Part shown: positions 1 through 11,989 of the stretch, piece after piece
Position numbering within the stretch: the first letter of the stretch is position 1
Layout: each line of letters begins with the position of its first letter
Assembly: GCA_009760855.2 (NCBI GenBank)
Contig: WPIO01000063.1
Coordinates: 475,001 to 539,000 of the forward strand
DNA: 64,000 nucleotides
Direction: 5' to 3'
From: Cristatella mucedo
Lineage: Eukaryota; Bryozoa; Phylactolaemata; Cristatellidae
Notes under the pieces: model-generated
Told to the model about the DNA's origin: nothing
Seen by the model: the letters and a program-made list of their open reading frames with translations, nothing else
Databases searched by the model: none
Made by a program: the position numbers and the translations under genes

Positions 1-615
1 AGCAACAAACTATGTAGCCGAGCCTGTTGATAGTAGTTCAATTGGAATTTTAAACAACCAAGCCTAGCTCGTTTGTTTTATGTTTTTTACTAAATCTGTT
101 TTTTCTTATAACACACACGCACACAAGCTTACTGGAGCATACGTGTGTTCATTCTTATGGAAACTCAAAAGCCAGTAAAGCGGAACCTAATTATCCATTG
201 CTGGATTTCAACGATACCCATTCCAAAACGCATACACTGGAAATGCAGCAGTTGTAAACAGCACGTATGATAGCAGCTGCAATCAGTATGATTATTATGT
301 TTTTCGTAACTTAAATACATCAGCATGTTTCACAGTTTTTACTGGTAAATAATAACCTTGGGCAACAGGTAGAAAAACCAAAGTATGCATGGAATACAAT
401 AACTGAAGTAATGCGAGACCCGTCACCCCTGGCTGTTCATCTAGGGGTGTGCGTTTGATTTCCACGAACCAAGTCACGGATCTTAGGCTATTCTTTATTG
501 CATGCAGTGGTGATAGCTGTTAGAGCTTTTCCACAACTTTAAAAATTAGGCTGCTGAATATGTTAACCTTAAAAGTTTAACTTTAACACTATAATTTCAG
601 ATTGATAAAATAATT
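1..615. other. No recognisable feature
   Basis: AT-rich sequence with only short chance open frames. I see no transposon motif, RNA gene or splice-framed coding. A short CA-type run near 110-125 is too brief to be a microsatellite of note. Confidence 0.5.
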
Positions 616-617
616 AA

Positions 618-675
618 AAAAATACTAGCTGATTTAACAGCCTATTTTATATAGCGACGGAAGAGCCGTGCATTC
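618..675 (-). repeat. Short fragment of the recurrent reverse-transcriptase repeat
   Basis: About 50 bases here match 8,141-8,193 (shared core GCTGATTTAACAGCCT followed by TAGCGAC and GAAGAGCC). The reverse complement of the same string closes the plus-strand RT fragments at 39,040-39,070 and 56,650-56,680. I read it as an isolated tail of that repeat. It is too short to carry coding information. Confidence 0.45.
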
Positions 676-689
676 AGCCTGACAGTTTC

Positions 690-2460
690 TAGGGGCAGTA
701 ATTTGTATTAGATGAGCTCAAAGTACAATCTTGTGCATCGCCATGGTAGTAAAGTTGCTGAATCTCGAAAGCAGCAGCGATATGTGTGATGCAAGAGTAT
801 GACTGTGTGACTTTGTAGCAGGTAAATGTATGATCAGCTCCCTGAGATACTTTTGGTTGGAGAAATCTGGCGTTATCTTGTTAGAAGCACCAGTGTAATT
901 CAAAAGTTGATCTGCATTATCTTTCTCGCTGATGTGAGTGCTGAGTTGCCCTTGAAATGGCTGATTCATCTCCGAAAAGACGAGTACGACAAACTCAGGG
1001 CAGACAGTTACTGTGGTGAATGATGATAGAACGTCTGAACGTTATTTGTCATCAGGCTCTGGATATTTCAATGTTCAAAGGTGCAGATTTAAGAAATAGC
1101 AGTTGCTTGAGTATTCAATTGGCCTAGACCAAATCTTCGAGATTGAATGCAGTATGGATCTCTTTTTCCTCCTGTACCAGTACTTAAACGCGATAAAAAT
1201 TATAGCAAGTGAAAAAATTAGGTATCTCACTTTCCCAAATATTGTGCGAGAAGTTCCTTTCAGCCCGCCGCAATTGCACCAGCTTATCTTCAGCAATTCA
1301 CTCGCACCATTTCGCGTGTACAATTAGAAGCCCGGGGCGTCACACGCATCTTTTTGCTACAGTCTTGGAAATGGTCTAAGTGAATAGCAAAATGCAGTTG
1401 CTTGGAAAAAGTTACCTCTCAATGCCTTATTGATCAAGCTTCGCTATTCACTATTCATTTAATCTGCCCTAACTTAAAATCAAGATTGATTTAAGCGGAT
1501 ATTCTTGTACATATCTATGAATAAAACTCAGTAAGGTCAAGTGTGTCTAACCCTCAGTAATTCGGGGAGTAGCTCAACACGTGAAGCATAAGCGAATGTA
1601 CCTCTTTACCATGTCTAACAGTCAACTTAGGTCGTTTGAAAATAGTGTTTTACTAAACTCAGAGGCTGCATTTTTGTGGTATTTTTCCTTCGTTCTTTTT
1701 TACTGTATATATTAGGCATAAGAGATTGCAAAAATGCATGGCAACGAATGAACAAATAGAAAATGCTCAACAAATTTGATAATAAAAAAGAGGCCTCAGA
1801 TTTCTTGGCAATTTTTTTCCAGCTACTAGTTGTTACTAGTTGTTACTTGTTGGCTTATTGTACAGGCTTTCAAACTTCAAAAAATATTTAAAATCTTAAA
1901 ATAATTTAACCATGCTGCTTTAACCCTTTTTCTACCAGTAGTAATATCGAATTCGTAAGCAGATTTTTCAATTGTGAGATCGCAGTAAATTCTTCGGACA
2001 AGGCTTATTTTGAAGGAGCTAGTTCGCTGCCAGGGACTTAGCATAGGTACTGCCGCTTTACACTGCGTGAATTAATTAGGATATTTACTGGCATATGAAT
2101 CAGTTATTCAAATTTCAAATGGTTTTCTAAAATAGATCCTTGTTTAAGATCTATTTTCAGTCATGCAGACTCTTGGAAAATTATATGAATCTCTTGTACA
2201 GATTTCCTAGGGGTGAAAGCTAAGGTACACGAGTGTGCAAAAGCCAATAAAAATAAAGGATATATATATTTTGCTTGCATTGTCTAAAAGAAAATGGACA
2301 TTATTTCTTTTATTTTAACAAGTAGACAAGAGATTTAAGTACTGAAAATCTAAAAACCTCAACGGCTTATCTTGGTGACGAATCGGTCAGGCACAATTTT
2401 TGTGAAACTGCTTCTAGGTAGGAACAGATTTCCACAATAGGATTATAATAGGATTATAAT
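690..2460. other. Unassigned intergenic DNA
   Basis: There are two overlapping open frames on opposite strands around 720-1,330 (up to 83 codons). None shows a domain, signal peptide or similarity to other parts of the window, and their codon make-up looks random. A short tandem doubling of GGATTATAATA lies at 2,440-2,460. This is one of the longest stretches not explained by the LINE families and may be host single-copy DNA. Confidence 0.5.
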
Positions 2461-2466
2461 GGTTAA

Positions 2467-4620
2467 CAATAATAATAATAATAATGCACTTGATAGAGCG
2501 CCCTCAGAGAACTCAATCTCTTTCGAAGCGCTTTACATTTGCAGCAAAGGGAAGCGTGACTGAATGGTGAGTAATAGCATGCTTGATAAACATGAATAAC
2601 AAGGTTAGGGCTGACGTGCACATGGTCAGCATGCAAGTGTGGTTAGTGGCAGCATGGACAGTGTCAGCACGCATAAGCACATCAAGGACGAATCACTGGG
2701 ACCCACTAAATGCTGTCCCAAAAGGGTGTTTTTAAGTTCTTTTAAATGCTGTCAAGCCAGGGGATGTTCTGACGAAAGTCAGGAGTGAGTTCCAGGCTTA
2801 GGGAGCATACGAACTAAATGCACGGTCTCCAAAGGATTTGGGGTTTGTATGAGGTATTGGTAGACTTTTGGATTTCGAAAAGTGGGTGGTACGATGCTTG
2901 GCCTTGGTAGTGGAGTAGACCTGAGAGATAGACTGGAGCTAAAGAATGAAGTGACCTGAAATTGAGCGACAAAACCTTGAAGCCAATTCACTGCTTGACT
3001 GGTAGCCAGTGCAGGTCAGCGAGAAGTGGTGTGATGTGGCAACTGTGACGCTCACGACAGACAAGAATAGCTGCGGAGTTGTGCACCATCTGTAAACGCC
3101 TGATTGCACATGCCGGTAGGCCACCAAACAGTGAGTTACAGAAGTCAAGACGGGATGTCGCAAATGCATGGATCAACTTACACGTGGTATCCTTATCTAA
3201 ACAAGCCCGAATTTTAGCAATGTTATGTAGCTGAAAGTAGGCAGACTTGACCATGGAGCTGTTGTGGTCGTCGAACGAGAGGTCACTTTGGATCACGACA
3301 CCTAGATTTTGAGCTGATTCAATCGTAGATATGCTGGCAGAGCCAATTTTGAGCGGCGGCCTTTCCAATTTCTGAATCACACTGGGTTGGCCCATAACTT
3401 GTAAGTTAGTTTTATAATCGTTTAGTTTTATCAAATTTGCTGGCATCCATGTGCGGATGTCATCAATACATGCAGCAAGTGAGTTGATAGAATTCGAGGT
3501 GCTCGAAGGCTGGGAGGGATCAAAGCAAAGGTACAGCTGAGTGTCATCCACATAGAAGTGAAAGCCTAGATTGTGCTTGACAATCGCATCTGCAAGAGGG
3601 AGAGTATAAACCGTGAAAAGAACCGGACCTAGCACGAAGCCCTGAGGTACCACATATTTCAGAGGTACCTTGGATGATCTTCGTCCATTCAAGTCAGTAC
3701 TCTGGAGTCTTCCACTGAGACAGGACCTGAACCATTGCACAGCAGTTCCGGTGATGCTCAGGCGAGATGAGGGCGCTCTAGAATAAATATGTGATCGATA
3801 GTATCAAAAGCTTCCGAAAGATCGAGCAAAACAAGTAGAGACTTATGTCTGCATTCCTAAGTAGGTTGTTGTGAACCCCAAGCAATGCTGACTCTGTGGA
3901 GTGATCAGCTCTAAAGCCAGACTGGAACTTACTAGCAAGGTTCGAAGTTTCAAGATATCAGTTCAGCTGGTCCGCCACGACCCGTTCCAGTGTCTTTGAT
4001 GGAAATGGTAGAAAGGAGATTGGGCGGTAGTTGCTCAAGTTCTCTTGGTCTAGTGTCGCTTTCTTGAGAAGTGGCCTGACTACAGCTTTTTTGAAAGGTG
4101 TTGGTACCTGAGGCTGAGGACATATTTATGAAGTTGTTATGCATGGCAGCTGCGGATCAATGCAACGTAGGAGCAGGACAGTGGGAATAGTAATACTGAA
4201 GACATTAAGGTGCAACCGGGAATTAAGGAACAGCATTCTAGTGGGGGATGTTGTCGTCGCAGGGAAGGACTCCCTGATCTTGACTATGGCCTGCACACAG
4301 AATCTAGAGAAGTGATTGGCTAGATCATCACAATGATCATCAGGTAAGGAGCTAATCTGAGACCGGTTGAGGTGATGATTGATCGTCGGAATCAGCATTT
4401 TTGGATTGAGCAGCTGTGATTCAAAATTGATTTTAGATAAGCTAGATTTGGCCTTTGCTAGGATCGATTGGTACGACCTACAGTAGTGTTCATATGCCTG
4501 TCGATGGACAGTCAGTCCGGATCTTTTGTAACAATTGTCTAAAGTCTGCAGGACGGAACAATACTGATAGACACGTGGTAGGCTACACTCGTGATTAAGA
4601 TACTCTTGCTTTCGTAAAAC
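2467..4620 (-). pseudogene. L2-like LINE, 5'-truncated, reverse transcriptase and 3' end
   Basis: Minus-strand non-LTR retrotransposon remnant. Its 3' end is the (AAT)n tract at 2,467-2,484, followed inward by the family's conserved 3'UTR. The longest frame (3,740 to 2,988, 250 codons) starts inside the RT and shows VPQGFVLGPVLF, the catalytic palm motif FYVDDTQLYL with both aspartates intact, then the C-terminal ITPLLADLHWLPVKQ block typical of L2/CR1 elements. Shorter frames at 4,144-3,950 and 4,398-4,126 carry the RT N-terminal part (CDDLANHFSRFCVQ, then LLRCIDPQLP) in other phases, so at least two frameshifts separate the pieces. The endonuclease is missing. This is the copy with the best-preserved YVDD box in the window. 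It cannot encode a working protein. Confidence 0.85.
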
Positions 4621-5285
4621 CTTCGAAATTGTGCTATATGAGCTGTCACCGTATGCTCATCATTAGGGCTTCTCGTTATCTGGTAAGCTACTTGTTTCTC
4701 TAAACTTCATCTTGTTACAAGAATAGAATCGCTCTAGACCAGGGTAGTCGTGATGTGTAAACTAATGCATATTTTCCCCTTGAAATACCTATCGCAACGC
4801 CATCATAATAGACATTCGTGAGTATATCACCAGAGTCATCCATAGGAAAAAATATTGCAGTCACTTTCTAATGTTACCATAATTACATTTAGAGATAACA
4901 GCTATTCTCGTTCCAAACGTAGTGCGCTCCCTATTAGCTTAGTATCTTAAAATCTATTTAATGTGTCTTACGAAATTCAAAACCGTTGGAGACCTTGCCT
5001 CTAGTTCTTATGCTCCCAAAGCCTTGAACTCAGTATCGACGTACGCTACAACGTCACCTGACGTGATGACATTTAATAAGAAGCTTAAAACGCACTTGTT
5101 GGTTACAGAATTTGCCGTGTTGACGAGTTACGCGATTTAGAAGACCTGAGGGGTAAAAATAAAAGCCGAAACATTTTGGGGATTACATCAGCCGGAGATG
5201 GAGTATTTTTTTAAACGAATTTGACCTAAAACTGAACCTACGGTAATTGATATTCCCGGAACTGCTAGGTAATCGACAGCCGTTT
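4560..5285. repeat. Repeat arm containing a plus-strand LINE 3' fragment
   Basis: This stretch is the inverted counterpart of about 35,680-36,400. The shared landmarks are the blocks reading GATAGACACGTGGTAGGCTA and TAGGGCTTCTCGTTATCTGG here and their reverse complements near 36,370 and 36,280. Within it, 4,930-5,135 reads as the tail of a LINE ORF2 on the plus strand (a remnant of the FSSYAPKAWNSL block followed by TTFKKKLKT). The first 220 bases are not clearly coding. Confidence 0.6.
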
Positions 5286-5289
5286 ACGT

Positions 5290-5812
5290 ATTCATATTTT
5301 CTCGGTTTATACTCTCCCTCTTTCCGATGTGATTGCCAGACACAATCTACGCTTTCAATTCTACGTGGATGACAGTCAATTGTACCTTTGCTGGAATCTC
5401 TCTAGTTTTCGAGCACCTCGAATTTTCTCAACTCCATTGCTGGATGTATTAATGACATCCACAAGTGGATGCCATTAAACTTTCTTACATTGAATAATGA
5501 TATAAACAACTTACTAGTTAGGGAAAACCAAGTGTGATTCAGAAACTGGAAGGGCTGACGCTCAAAATTGGCTCTGCCATCATATCTCCTGTTGAATCTA
5601 CACGAAATTTAGGTGTCGTGTTCCAAAGTGACATTTCATTAGATGACAACATCAGTTCCCCAGTCAAGTCTACCTACTTTCAGCTATATAACATTGCTCA
5701 AATTCGGGCTGGATTAGGTGGGGATACCACATCTAAATTGATCCATATATGTGTGACATCCCAGCTTGACTTGTGTAGCTTACTGCTATTCGGTTTCCAC
5801 GGAAATTGAGCA
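5290..5812 (+). pseudogene. L2-like LINE reverse-transcriptase fragment
   Basis: A plus-strand RT piece beginning near the YTLPLSD-like block and the degenerate FYVDDSQLYLC palm motif (about 5,335-5,390), then a 91-codon frame from 5,534 that reads MIQKLEGLTLKIGSA, followed by RNLGVVFQSDISLDD and KSTYFQLYNIAQIRAGL. These are the post-palm blocks of the same LINE type. It stops in the SRLDLCNSLL region without the C-terminal LHWLPV block. It pairs in inverted orientation with 35,115-35,640, which carries the same domain on the minus strand. Confidence 0.75.
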
Positions 5813-5814
5813 AA

Positions 5815-7430
5815 ATGGTCAACAAATTTAAGCTTTTGGATATTTTCCTGTTAAAAGACAAACCAGTTATAAATGCAATCTTAAATTTTGGTGGTTGAGA
5901 GATATTCAGAACATGGTAAATACAATTATTTTGTATGATGTACTTAAACCGGAAGTAGTACTCGAGCTCAACAGAATGTTTTTTGAAAAACTCGACCTCC
6001 CGAACCGAGCGTTGGAGGTGAACACTTTGTAAATCGAAAGTACTCAGTCATGTACGGACCAGCAGAACATAACTTCAAACTATCAACGATACTTTAAATT
6101 TAAAAAAAATGACGCGTTCCCTCGAGATTGAACGTTCGACTGGTTGTCTAACGAGATCGTAAAAGCGTAAACCCTATAGGCCGGGGCCTAATCCGGCCTC
6201 TGCTTCCCCATCTAGCCCATAGCAACCGGCGGTAAAATTTGTTTTAAGGCCCACTCCTTATTATTTTGGCAGAAATATATTTACATTGGTATGTTTACAT
6301 CGGCTCGGAAACCAGACGTTATTATGGTTCGGCAAGTAGACAATCATTGGGCATAATGTATTGAGAATTTACTGCTGCCAGGGTTGACTAACTAATCTAC
6401 CGAAGCACCTACTGAACCATGGGGCTGTTGATCTGGTTTCTGTTGCAACCATAATCCACGAGGCAAAGGTGTCCAGTGGCCGGTCAGCATGGTGACTTTG
6501 ATGGAGGTAAGGCGTCGTTCACTTGGAATCAGTCTTCAAATGTTGATTCGATTCTATCTAAGTGAAATTGAGGGAACTTTGAGTTCTCAATAATGCCGTC
6601 TATAGCTTGAGATTTTTATTGGTGAACGCGGGTCAGACGCCCGGGTGGTTTGACTGCAGGTGTGGTTTGACTGCCGGTGGTATAACAGCAATCGTGCCTA
6701 CTTTCGCAATCATGCTTATGTCTTATCTTCGATAATAGTGATCCGATAAACTTGAAATGTATGCTTGTGTGATTGTGCGAATTGTATGATCCTTCAGACA
6801 GATCTTTTGACATTATTGGGAACAAGTTATGATGGTTATGTGGTTTTTTACTTTAAGGTATGGTCTGCCAGCTGGTTGAGCTAATACCTCGAAACTTTGA
6901 CTGTACTTCCTGAACATTCAGGCTTACCACCTTTTAGATGCTACAGCATGGCCATCTATGGCCACATCGACTTGAAATTTGGAATATATTCTCTAGTTGA
7001 CTTGTTTTACCCCTGTATTTCCCAAGTTTGGCTATATCTTAAGTAAGTGTAGTGCCTCTATCATTTAACGTCACGTGGTAGACCCTTTCCTGATTAATGT
7101 GAGTTTGTTAACGTGATAAAATATTTTTGATTTACTTTTTAAATTCATCCGAGGGTAGACCAAAGTGTTATACATTTTTTGAGAGGTTTGATGTATTTCT
7201 ATAATGCATAGGAATGAATCCACTGGATTACAACGAAGGGAGATACCGAAGCGAAAGATCGACCTTGATTTTTCCAAGTCATCGGAAGGTCAAAGTGGCA
7301 CTGTGGTTACATCAATAGATAATTTGGCCCTTGTTGTATGTGCAAGTTTGCATGCTGTTCGGTCAATTAGTATTTCAGAGATATCAATAAATGTGCTCTG
7401 ATGGACATAACTCCTATAAGGGTGGGGCAT
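5815..7430. other. Unassigned intergenic DNA
   Basis: I recognise no LINE block, terminal repeat or RNA gene. A local GC-rich patch (6,180-6,235) contains GGCCGGGGCC-type self-complementary sequence. At 6,650-6,690 the phrase GTGGTTTGACTGC is nearly repeated in tandem. Open frames up to 69 codons show no features. Confidence 0.5.
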
Positions 7431-8095
7431 AACTCCCCATCCCTTCTGAATTTCCCCTCATCGACCTGTACACTCAGGCGCTTACAGCTGGTGCAACACT
7501 CTGCAGCTAGGCTTGTCTGCCGTGAGCGTCCCAGTTGCCACATCACGCCGCTTTTAGCCAACCTGTACTAGCTCTTAGTCAATCAACGCATCAACTTTGA
7601 GATTTTGTCACTCACTTTCAGGTCCCTTCATTCTTTGGCTCCAGCCAATCTTTCAGATTTGCTCCCCCACCAGGCTAAGCATCGCAACACCCGCATGTTG
7701 ACCCATACCTCATATAATTCCCAAATCCTTTGGAGGCCTTGCGTTTAGTTCGTTTGCTTCCAATGCTTGGAACTCCCTCCTAACTTTTGTCCGAAATCTG
7801 CTGACTTGTCCTCATTTAAAAGGAAACTAAAAATGCATCTATTTATCACAGCATTTAGTGGATCTCTGTGATTCTTTCCTATTATGCTTGTGTGCTGATG
7901 CTGCGCATGCTAACACTAACCAAACTTGCATGCTGAACCTGTGCACGTCTGCCCGAACCATGTTATTCCTCTTGTTTATTGAACATGCTACCACAAAACA
8001 TTCGATGGTGCTTCGTTTGCAGCAAATGTAAAGTCTCTTGAAAGAGATTGAGTTTTCTGAAGGCGCTATTTAAAATGAAATATTAGTATTATTAC
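7430..8095 (+). pseudogene. LINE family A 3' end (RT C-terminus, 3'UTR, tail)
   Basis: Plus-strand 5'-truncated copy. It begins in the block that reads LQLVQHSAARLVCRERPSCHITPLLANL in other copies, passes the SLHSLAPANLSDLLPHQAKHR region (about 7,620-7,690) and ends in the conserved 3'UTR (7,870-8,070) and a short TATTATTAC tail at about 8,085-8,095. Several stops and indels break the frame. Confidence 0.75.
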
Positions 8096-8129
8096 TACAT
8101 CACTTCTCTGGCAAACGTAGCATCTTTTT

Positions 8130-8760
8130 TACCTTGAAAAATACTTGCTGATTTAACAGCCTCTATTTTTTAGCGACAGAAGAGCCCTTACGGCTATCAC
8201 CTTGGAACTGTAACAGTGATACCCAGAGGTACGGAGGGAAGTTGTCAAGGTTATGGTGATCAAGGTCATCAGATGCTGCTGATGATCTTCGAGTGTCAGC
8301 TGATAAGCTGTAAGCTAGTCAGCACGTTTGAAAAGACCACGGTAAAGCCTTAGCAGCCTCGTTTCCTAAAAACGGGTAGCTCAAAATGCAGATTGAAAAA
8401 ATTTGTTATAGAGATCGATCGTCGCAGTAATTTTGCCCAGGGGATAAACTGTTTGCCACGACCAAGTTCATGGTATTCACATTGGCCGACACCAAACGCT
8501 AGCAGTGTTTTTTGTCCGTTTCGAAATCTCTTCTGTAAATCCAAGTTCTTGCAAAACATTTTTGAAGCAATCGATACATCTGCGACCAGTTTAAGAAATA
8601 TTCGGGTATACTTTTAATGTAGTGGATGGGAAACTTCGTGCTTATGGCTATCCAGAGGCTTACTGCTAAGGGCCTAGTCTCAAAGCAGCCCGACCTACCC
8701 AACGACTCCGCCTGCGGCTTTATTTTCGCCGACTATTTGTAATCAGCCGGTCGGTTATTA
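8130..8760 (-). repeat. Reverse-transcriptase fragment and spacer of the head-to-head module (inverted copy)
   Basis: This is the reverse complement of the module seen at 38,560-39,065 and 54,360-54,880. Matching landmarks are the cluster near 8,240-8,330, the GAAATCTCTT block near 8,522 and the TATGGCTATCC block near 8,642. Read on the minus strand, the first part contains a degenerate LSAAFDALDH-type RT motif. It abuts the LINE 5' region that runs on the plus strand from about 8,760, so the head-to-head order is preserved. Confidence 0.65.
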
Positions 8761-9945
8761 TCGAGCCTGCAAATTACTGTTGAGCTATGGCAGTTTCAAT
8801 GCAATCATAGATGCGATTGCAAGGGCTGGGGTCAATGACTTAGCGATTAAAAAAAGACGGCTGAAGCGGATCCGCTGTGGCAGCCGAGACATACTTCGCT
8901 GAAAACCACACATGTTTGCTCTTCATAGCGCCATTTCGAGCCGCCCTACGAAATCTCGCCCAACTGCCGATTCTAATCACTCTAATTTAGTTGCCCACTT
9001 ACCTGGTACGATCTCGGAGTCCCAGCCGAGTACTTGTCTCAGTAATCCTCCCTCAGTGCAAAATAAATTCCAAATAATGAATGCCACAACTACTGGACGG
9101 ACTACATCTGTTCGCCTTAATCAAGACCTGGCTGAAATCGACTAACCGATTGAATATACCGTACAAAACACATGCACGGTTTTTCTTCTTCTTACTTCTA
9201 GATAAATCAAGCCTTACATTAGATTTGGCGTTGTCGCATGCTCTCAGTTCATTTTTTGACCGTTTAAGATCCCTTCAATGCAGTCTTTCGAATCTCTTGT
9301 TTGGCCTTCATCCGAGAACAAGCTGCAAATAGTGGCAGAGATCTATTGCGCCCAGATATGGAAAACCTCTTTAGATCACTGTTCTCCGATCTGAAATTGA
9401 TTCTGTGCTCGATCTTTCCCCGTCATAGTTTATTTTAAAATTCATTTTGATAAAGTATCTGCTGAATTAAACGACTAATTTCGTGCACTGCCTGATTCGC
9501 GTTCTCTTGAGGCTCATGTTCGTGACCTGAATCAAATCCACAATCACACACTTAACCACTTTTTACTTATAACTGTACCCTTCAGTCATCTATTTTACCA
9601 GATTCTGCCTATCTTATTAAATGCAGATCTCCTTCAGTCTACAGTATTCCGTCATCTGCATTTAAAGTCACGTATTGTTCGCTAATGCAGTAAGACCCTT
9701 CACATCGACGCTGTCCCGACGAGAACATATTCTTCGCCTCCGCCGCACCATCTCAATTTCGAATGGTCCTCATTGGTAGAATGTGTACAACGCGACACTA
9801 GTTGATGTGATCGATGAGTTTACACCTACTACTAAGCGCACTGTGCACACTCGGCGAGAAGGCCTGTTGTTTACCACCGACAATAAGATAGCTTGGTCTA
9901 CAAAGAATAGGCTTGACAAAGCATAAAAATATTGGGACTACTTGT
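8760..9945 (+). pseudogene. L2-like LINE 5' half: 5'UTR, endonuclease, linker
   Basis: Plus-strand LINE 5' region. The 5'UTR (8,760-9,000) shares GATGCGATTGCAAGGGCTGG with other copies. Around 9,040-9,160 the translation gives CLSNPPSVQNK and, in another frame, LIKTWLKSTN, which correspond to the NPRSVRNK and LTETWL blocks that open the apurinic-like endonuclease of L2/CR1 LINEs. At 9,500-9,560 LEAHVRDLNQIHNHTLNHF matches the later endonuclease block (AHVRDLTHxxGHTLD). At 9,785-9,930 NATLVDVIDEFTPTTKRTV matches the linker before the RT. It is frameshifted throughout. The RT is absent because the sequence jumps to the 3' tail at about 9,950. Confidence 0.75.
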
Positions 9946-9949
9946 CCGT

Positions 9950-10035
9950 GGACAGGCATTCGAAGCGCCTAGAGAGAGATTAAGTTCTCTGAGGGCGCTT
10001 TATCAAGTGAAGTATTATTATTATTATTATTAAGA
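9950..10035 (+). mobile_element. LINE family A 3' tail fused to the 5' half
   Basis: The last ~60 bases of the family (CGCCTAGAGAGAGATTAAGT, then GGGCGCTTTATCAAGTG) plus a (TTA)n tract follow directly on the linker of the preceding 5' half. The RT and most of the 3'UTR are missing between them. This makes 8,760-10,035 an internally deleted derivative with both element ends. Confidence 0.7.
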
Positions 10036-10079
10036 CTACTTTAGATCGTATCAATTAATCATAGGTAAGCTCATTCCAG

Positions 10080-11985
10080 CTGCTGTAAAATAATATTAGA
10101 GCACGAATTTCGCATCTAAACATGATTACGTTTACGATAAACCACCTCTTTTACTGCTCAGAGGTTAGCTTCTGACCGAGTGATCTTAGCTACTCGCTTC
10201 TCTACCTCCTTTTCTTAACAAGATAAACAATATCAGAGAGTCGATCACTAAGGTAGCAGCATTCCCTGCGGACTCTTGTCCCTCACTAACAACCCCACAA
10301 GACTCTTCTTCATCAATTCCGAGCAGCCCCTCGATGAGTACGTTCTACGAGGACACGAGTGAACTCATTGTGAAATTCATCTTCCAAAATCAAAGAAGAC
10401 TACTAGGTCGCTTAACCCTGCACCAATTTCCCCTGCTTTACGATGAATAGTTGTACTGCTGAAATGCATAACAAACGTTACATCTATGGCATTGACTACA
10501 AGTAACGTCCCTGTTTCTTTCAAAAAGGCTGTGGTTGGGCCACAAAAGAAGAAAACAACACTAGACCCATAACACCTAAGCAGCTTCCACCGTCTCTCTT
10601 CAAGCGTTTCCATCAAAGACACTGGTAAGAGCTGTGGCAGACCAGCCTAACTCTTTGTGTTGAAAAGAAGACCTACCAAGCACGTTGTTTTCAGGTGTTT
10701 GAGCTAATCACTCCACAAAGTCAGCTTTACTTAGGGTATGTAGCAATCTTATCAGAAAAGCAGACTTAGGTACACTCTATCTTCTCGTGTTGCTCCATCT
10801 TTCGGCCACGTTTAATTCAATTGATCATTAGGACCTTCTCGAGCGCCTTCTATCTCGCCGGGAGGTATGACTGCACTGCAATGAATTGGATACTCCTAAG
10901 TATTGATGGGAACTGAAAATGATTATTTGAGGAACCACTAGTGATGGGTACTTCTCTTTCTGGGCTTGATCTGCTTTTCTTGACAGTTTATACTCTCCCT
11001 CTCTCCGACGTAATCGCCAAACAAAATCGGGGCTTTCAGTTCAATGCAGGTCAAACTTATTTGTACGTTCGATTCAATACCTCCCATCTCTGTGGCACGT
11101 CAGACTCTCTCTACAACCTTCCTGTATGCAAGCGACATCCGATCGTGGATGGCAGAAAACGTTTACCAATTAAAGACCGATAAAACTACATTCATCAAAA
11201 TAAATAACGATACAACAATCTTCCTAGCTATGGACTATTCAGGTGGGAGTCCAAAATTGAATAACTTAATGCTCAAAATTTTCCTTTCCAGAATATCTCC
11301 TGTTGCATCTGCGCGAAATGTGGGGTTCCGTGGTTGGTTTCAAAGTGACCCTGCACTAGATATCTCTAGTAGCTCCACAGTAAAGTTTCTCTAGTTTCAA
11401 CGGGCGACATTGCTTTAGTTCATACTTGCTTAAAGTGAAACCATTTTTAAAATTGGTTCATGCATTTGAATAATACCACATCGATTACTGCCTTTCAACA
11501 CTTCCTCGTTTACCGGCCTGTGCAATCAGGCGCTTACAGTTGGTGCGAAACCCTGCAGCTAGGCTTGTCTGTGGTAAGCGTTGTGGTTCCCCTATTACGC
11601 CTTTTCTAGCTTACCTGGACTGTCTCACGGTCATCAGCATGTCGACATCAAGCTTTTGAAACAACACAGTTAGGCCACTTCATTCCCAGGATGAAGTCAA
11701 CCTATCAGAACTACTCTTTCATCAGGCTAGGCATCGTGCTACCAGATTTTACGAATCAAAAAGTTTAGCTATGCCTCTGACAATAATCTTAAATCCTTCA
11801 GAGACCGCTACTTTACTTATTATCCTTCCAAAACCTGGAAATCATTCCCGACTGAAGTCATGACCTTCTAGTAGTGGCAACATTAAAAAAATCCAACACG
11901 CACCTGCGATTAACAGCATTTGGTAGATCCATGTGGTTTTTTTCTTTTCAGTCACCGAGCATGTTGAATTCTCTATGCACCCTTG
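10080..11985 (+). pseudogene. L2-like LINE, RT through C-terminus, heavily decayed
   Basis: Long plus-strand remnant. The order of readable blocks is: the FINSEQPLDE / KSKKTTRSLNPAP region before the RT (10,300-10,440), CITNVTSMALTTSNVPVSFKKAVV (10,460-10,540), the ANHSTKSALLRVCSNLIRKADLG block (10,700-10,770), a decayed LSATFNSIDH (10,800-10,830), the VYTLPLSDVIAKQNRGFQF region (10,985-11,045) with its palm motif lost, DIRSWMAENVYQLKTDKT (11,130-11,190), and the C-terminal blocks to about 11,985. Many frameshifts are present. A large part of ORF2 can still be followed, but it is non-functional. Confidence 0.75.
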
Positions 11986-11989
11986 CTCT

